NCBI GenBank assembly: GCA_025362415.1
Contig: JANYGM010000326.1
Location: 1 to 5,904, forward strand
Origin: a bacterium
GTDB taxonomy: Bacteria > Bacteroidota > Bacteroidia > Cytophagales > Thermonemataceae
DNA: 5,904 nt
Reading direction: 5' to 3'
Shown: positions 5,478 to 5,904 of the stretch, one piece after another
How positions within the stretch are numbered: the first letter of the stretch is position 1
How the letters are laid out: each line of letters begins with the position of its first letter
Notes under the pieces: generated by a model
The model's database searches: none
Told to the model about the DNA's origin: nothing
Seen by the model: only the letters and a program-made list of their open reading frames with translations
Made by a program: the position numbers and the translations under genes

Positions 5478-5505
5478 AGTACGAACTAAGAGATACGAAG
5501 TACGA
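5478..5505. repeat. Short heptamer array of AGTACGA type
   Basis: Four contiguous 7-bp units read AGTACGA, ACTAAGA, GATACGA, AGTACGA. The first and last are identical, the third differs at two positions and the second is degenerate. It is a short or decayed relative in style, not in sequence, of the heptamer arrays at 2326-2444 and 3313-3400. Confidence 0.6.
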
Positions 5506-5603
5506 ATGTAAAGTTTTGATTATTAAGTTATTGTAAGACAAAAAGATTAAATTATTTAATTTTCATTCCTAAGCCACTATCAGCTAATTAAATATATAAA
5601 TCT

Positions 5604-5816
5604 ATGCAAAATGACACTCTCACCCCTCACGTAGAATTTGCCCTGCGCAATTACATACGTGAAGCCCTTGCAGACTTTGACGAAGAAAGCACCAAAAACA
5701 TCAACCCAGAAATAGAAAAAGCTGCTCACAAACTCTCAAAAGCGTTTATTGAACAAGTAGGAAAGCGAGTAAAACAAATTGAAAAAATAGAGAAAAAAAC
5801 AGAAATAGAAAAATAA
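5604..5816 (+). CDS. Small charged helical protein of unknown function
   Basis: I do not recognise this 70-residue protein. The start MQNDTLTPHVEFALRNYIREALADFDEEST leads into a probable amphipathic helix. Residues 35-70 (PEIEKAAHKLSKAFIEQVGKRVKQIEKIEKKTEIEK) are rich in Lys and Glu and likely form a long charged helix, possibly a coiled coil. There is no signal peptide, membrane segment or cysteine. It is likely a real gene: its composition is protein-like, the start follows an A+T-rich leader, and a strong terminator hairpin begins right after the stop codon. A plus-strand TAGTTTTG at 5452-5459 may be its -7 box. Residues 54-70 lie inside the left arm of the terminal palindrome, so their DNA is repeated in mirror image downstream. 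That mirror copy should be borne in mind when trusting the 3' end. Confidence 0.7.
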   Translation: MQNDTLTPHVEFALRNYIREALADFDEESTKNINPEIEKAAHKLSKAFIEQVGKRVKQIEKIEKKTEIEK

Positions 5817-5904
5817 GCAAAAAGCCACACAATATTGTGTGGCTTTTTGCTTATTTTTCTATTTCTGTTTTTTTCTCTATTTTTTCAATTTGTTTTACTC
5901 GCTT
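5763..5904. repeat. Perfect 142-bp palindrome at the window end
   Basis: The 71 bases 5763-5833 are the exact reverse complement of 5834-5904, with no spacer and no mismatch, centred on AATATT at 5831-5836. The left arm contains the last 17 codons of the small gene, its stop and the left half of a terminator hairpin. The right arm is the mirror, so a minus-strand copy of the same C-terminal 17 codons and stop lies at 5851-5904. The repeat reaches the last base and may continue. Perfect spacer-free palindromes this long are unstable in living cells. The likeliest reading is an assembly or library fold-back at the natural terminator palindrome, at or near a contig end. A hairpin-ended linear molecule or a true inverted duplication are alternatives. 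Confidence 0.95.
5817..5850 (+). terminator. Intrinsic terminator of the small gene
   Basis: Directly after the TAA stop, GCAAAAAGCCACACAAT (5817-5833) pairs perfectly with 5834-5850. The GC-rich core GCCACACAAT/ATTGTGTGGC is followed by five T residues, the form of a rho-independent terminator working in either direction. It is the centre of the larger palindrome, and even if the outer right arm is artefactual this core is likely genuine. Confidence 0.75.

Larger units (their letters stand above)
5177..5603. other. 427-bp A+T-rich spacer without a gene
   Basis: This divergent spacer lies between the winged-helix gene and the small unknown gene. No open frame of note occurs on either strand. 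It contains the minus-strand TAGTTTTG (5262-5269), a plus-strand TAGTTTTG (5452-5459) that could serve the small gene 145 bp downstream, and an A/T-only inverted repeat with 11-bp arms (5359-5369 with 5378-5388). It also holds a third AGATTATTT (5335-5343) and a four-unit heptamer array (5478-5505). Most of the remainder is A- and T-runs with no recognisable signal. Confidence 0.6.

Noticed and set aside
1..5904. A new multi-gene defence or mobile system
   Set aside because: The genes are ordinary repair, NADP, envelope and regulatory genes plus one unknown small protein; there is no integrase, transposase, nuclease-effector pair or toxin-antitoxin pattern.

Overview
The window looks like chromosomal DNA from a low-GC member of the Bacteroidota, most likely a Cytophagia/Cytophagales-type bacterium. 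Coding and intergenic DNA are both strongly A+T-rich. No start codon has a convincing Shine-Dalgarno sequence. Several genes are preceded by the Bacteroidota sigma-A type -7 box TAnnTTTG, best seen upstream of the response regulator at 4273-4304. The proteins read like Bacteroidota versions of their families. The assignment below phylum level is inference.

Layout: (1) 1-817, minus strand: the N-terminal 272 residues of a secreted protein with three LysM domains; its C-terminus lies outside the window. (2) 818-1483: a 666-bp spacer without a credible gene but rich in structure. It holds a 16-bp near-palindrome, a MITE-like block with terminal inverted repeats enclosing two REP-like hairpin repeats, and an 11-bp hairpin with a partial tandem copy. 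(3) 1484-2290, plus strand: exodeoxyribonuclease III. (4) 2326-2444: seventeen heptamers of AATTCCT type lying between two convergent genes and running into the end of the second. (5) 2436-4063, minus strand: a CBS-domain gene followed by NAD kinase, probably one transcript, with an intercistronic long hairpin built from inverted heptamer arrays. (6) 4362-4793, plus strand: a stand-alone CheY-like response regulator with its own promoter and a strong terminator. The terminator is shared with (7), a convergent 100-residue winged-helix regulator at 4874-5176 on the minus strand. (8) 5177-5603: an A+T-rich spacer with another short heptamer array. (9) 5604-5816, plus strand: a 70-residue charged small protein of unknown function. 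(10) 5763-5904: a perfect 142-bp palindrome with no spacer that runs to the end of the window.

The genes are mostly housekeeping: DNA repair (exonuclease III), NADP synthesis (NAD kinase) and cell envelope (LysM protein). Two are regulators, the response regulator and the winged-helix protein. I see no defence system, biosynthetic cluster or CRISPR array. The unusual material is in the spacers. Three separate spacers each carry a different 7-bp tandem repeat. Two of these arrays supply or surround stop codons of neighbouring genes. The terminal perfect palindrome is either an assembly fold-back at a terminator hairpin or a real, very unusual structure.
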